From assembly GCA_937896835.1 (NCBI GenBank), contig CALBOJ010000012.1:1-7782 (forward strand): DNA of 7,782 nucleotides, written 5' to 3'. The notes under the pieces are model-generated. The model was not told where the DNA came from and searched no databases. It saw only the letters and a program-made list of their open reading frames with translations. The translations under genes and the position numbers were made by a program. Positions 6,747 to 7,782 of the stretch are shown piece after piece. Origin of the DNA: an uncultured Collinsella sp. Lineage in GTDB: Bacteria > Actinomycetota > Coriobacteriia > Coriobacteriales > Coriobacteriaceae. Position 1 is the stretch's first letter; each line of letters begins with the position of its first letter.

Positions 6747-6853
6747 AGCGGGTTTTCCAGGTGCCCGAGTTTGCCGTGAAAGAGGAGCGCCGCGTACTAA
6801 ATGTACGCAAGCGACGGTTTGAACGGCAAAATCGGGTGCCTGGGAAAGCCGCT
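6747..6853. repeat. Long imperfect inverted repeat with nested hairpin between binding-protein and permease genes
   Basis: Arms of 31 bases, 6747-6777 and 6823-6853, pair except at G6769/A6831 and G6752/G6848. Three more positions (G6763/T6837, T6762/G6838, T6756/G6844) are G-U pairs in a plus-strand RNA but A-C mismatches in a minus-strand RNA. The interior has a second hairpin, GCGTAC (6792-6797) and GTACGC (6803-6808) around TAAAT, with CGC 6788-6790 and GCG 6811-6813 extending it past a bulge. The right arm ends inside the stop codon of the binding-protein gene. It fills almost all of the 111-base gap. A REP-like element limiting downstream expression, or an embedded small RNA on the plus strand, are the options. 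Confidence 0.8.
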
Positions 6854-7712
6854 ATTTGAGCACCCAGTTGTCGAAGGAAAGACCATAGCTTGAATACTTG
6901 TCGCACAGGTCCTTAACCGTGCCGTCCTCGTAGAGCGCCTTGAGCGACTCGGCTACAGCATCGGCCGACTTGGTGTCGCCCTTCTTAAAGCCGACGGCGT
7001 AGTGCTCGCTGGACAGCGGCTCATCAAGCTGCGTATAGGCATCGGGCTTGGCGGCAAGCTGATACTGAGCAATCGAAAGGTCGCAAGCCACGGCATCGAC
7101 CGCGCCGCTCTCGAGCTGCATAAAGGCCGTGTTGTACTCGCCGATCGTGTCGAGCGTGGCAAACGTCGCCGCCAGATCCTTCTGGTCACCCTCGAGCACA
7201 TCCTGCGCAGCGGAATCGGTCTGGGTAATCACGGTCTTGCCGGCGAGATCGTCCCAGCTCTTGATACCCGCGTCCTTCTTGACCACGAGCACCTGCTCAT
7301 TGAGCATGTACGGCTCGGAGAACGTGTAGTCGTCCTCGCGACCCTCCATGGTAAAGCCGTTCCAGATGCAGTTGATGGCACCCGAGTTGAGTAGCGTGTC
7401 CTTGGCATCCCAGTCGATGGCCTCGTATTTGACCTCCCAGCCTTGCTTGTCGGCAACGGCCTTGGCAAGGTCGAGGTCAAAGCCGGTGTACTCGCCATCG
7501 TCGCCCACAAAGCCATACGGAGGATAGGACTTATCAAAGCCCACCACGAGCTTCTTGGACTCCGCAGCGCCCTTCACATCCTTGGCCGCGGCAGAGCCAG
7601 CAGCGGAGCCCTTGCCGGCACCACCGCCGCAGCCGACAAGACCAAGACCTAGAACCGTAGCGAGTGAGCCGACTAGACCAACAAACTGACGACGAGACAT
7701 ATCGGTATTCAT
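6852..7712 (-). CDS. Amino acid ABC transporter substrate-binding lipoprotein, Tat-type signal
   Basis: This 286-residue extracellular lipoprotein captures the substrate for the permease and ATPase encoded downstream. The N-terminus has a twin-arginine motif SRRQFVG (6-12), a hydrophobic stretch and lipobox LVGC with Cys28 as lipidation site, then a Gly/Ala/Ser-rich tether (29-50). The family 3 binding-protein fold follows: VVGFDKSYPPYGFVG (56-70), YTGFDLDLAKAVA (75-87), NGFTMEGREDDYTFSEPY (118-135) with Arg125 the likely ligand-carboxylate contact, and the second-lobe segment VDAVACDLSIAQY (205-217) with Asp211 the likely ligand-amino contact. The ligand is probably a polar or charged amino acid such as glutamine, arginine or cystine; motifs seen do not settle which. 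The ATG at 7712 is chosen for AAGGGGGA about 5 bases upstream; a GTG at 7733 would add seven residues and overlap that site. It is the first gene of the operon. Confidence 0.95.
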   Translation of the reverse strand: MNTDMSRRQFVGLVGSLATVLGLGLVGCGGGAGKGSAAGSAAAKDVKGAAESKKLVVGFDKSYPPYGFVGDDGEYTGFDLDLAKAVADKQGWEVKYEAIDWDAKDTLLNSGAINCIWNGFTMEGREDDYTFSEPYMLNEQVLVVKKDAGIKSWDDLAGKTVITQTDSAAQDVLEGDQKDLAATFATLDTIGEYNTAFMQLESGAVDAVACDLSIAQYQLAAKPDAYTQLDEPLSSEHYAVGFKKGDTKSADAVAESLKALYEDGTVKDLCDKYSSYGLSFDNWVLK

Positions 7713-7730
7713 GGTATTCCCCCTTGGTGG

Positions 7731-7782
7731 CACTTTAGTTAGGTAAAGTGAGTCATGTAACGTTCAGAATCATACACTTTAG
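7731..7782 (-). promoter_or_regulatory. Control region of the ABC operon with three CACTTTA motifs
   Basis: CACTTTA (7731-7737) and TAAAGTG (7744-7750) form an inverted repeat with a 6-base spacer. A third copy, CACTTTAG, lies at 7775-7782 on the window edge and matches 7731-7738 over eight bases. On the minus strand TATGAT (7769-7774) is a good -10 element; its -35 would fall beyond the window. Transcription would then start near 7762, putting the inverted repeat in the leader just before the Shine-Dalgarno (7718-7725). The repeats may be operator sites or a leader hairpin. The regulator is unknown. Confidence 0.5.

Overview
The window looks like chromosomal DNA from a GC-rich anaerobic gut actinobacterium of the class Coriobacteriia, most likely Collinsella or a close relative. 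This rests on base composition, gene types and the look of the proteins; no database search was possible. There are seven protein genes, one of them cut by the left edge. I see no RNA gene, CRISPR array, phage gene or insertion sequence, and no multi-gene system of unknown type.

Layout. 1-590 (+): 3' part of larE, the sulfur insertase of nickel-pincer cofactor synthesis. 591-750: convergent gap holding a perfect 26-bp inverted repeat. 751-1617 (-): a ModD-type phosphoribosyltransferase-fold protein. 1618-1792: divergent control region. 1793-2776 (+): an exported DNA/RNA non-specific nuclease. 2777-2904: convergent gap with a terminator. 2905-4980 (-): an elongation factor G paralogue with altered GTP-binding motifs. 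4981-5290: its leader and promoter region plus the terminator of the next operon. 5291-7712 (-): a polar amino acid ABC importer in the order binding lipoprotein, permease, ATPase. 7713-7782: its control region, with three copies of a 7-base motif.

How the genes work together. Only the last three genes clearly form an operon and a machine. A Tat-type lipoprotein captures an amino acid outside the cell, the HisM-type permease carries it across the membrane, and the GlnQ-type ATPase drives transport. A large imperfect inverted repeat lies between the binding-protein and permease genes and may help set their relative expression. The other genes are single units facing different ways. A metabolic link between larE (whose pathway starts from nicotinic acid adenine dinucleotide) and the neighbouring NadC-superfamily gene is conceivable, but the two genes converge and are not co-transcribed.

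The points most worth a second look are the EF-G paralogue with lost guanine-specificity residues, the two long inverted repeats, and the repeated CACTTTA motif ahead of the transporter operon.
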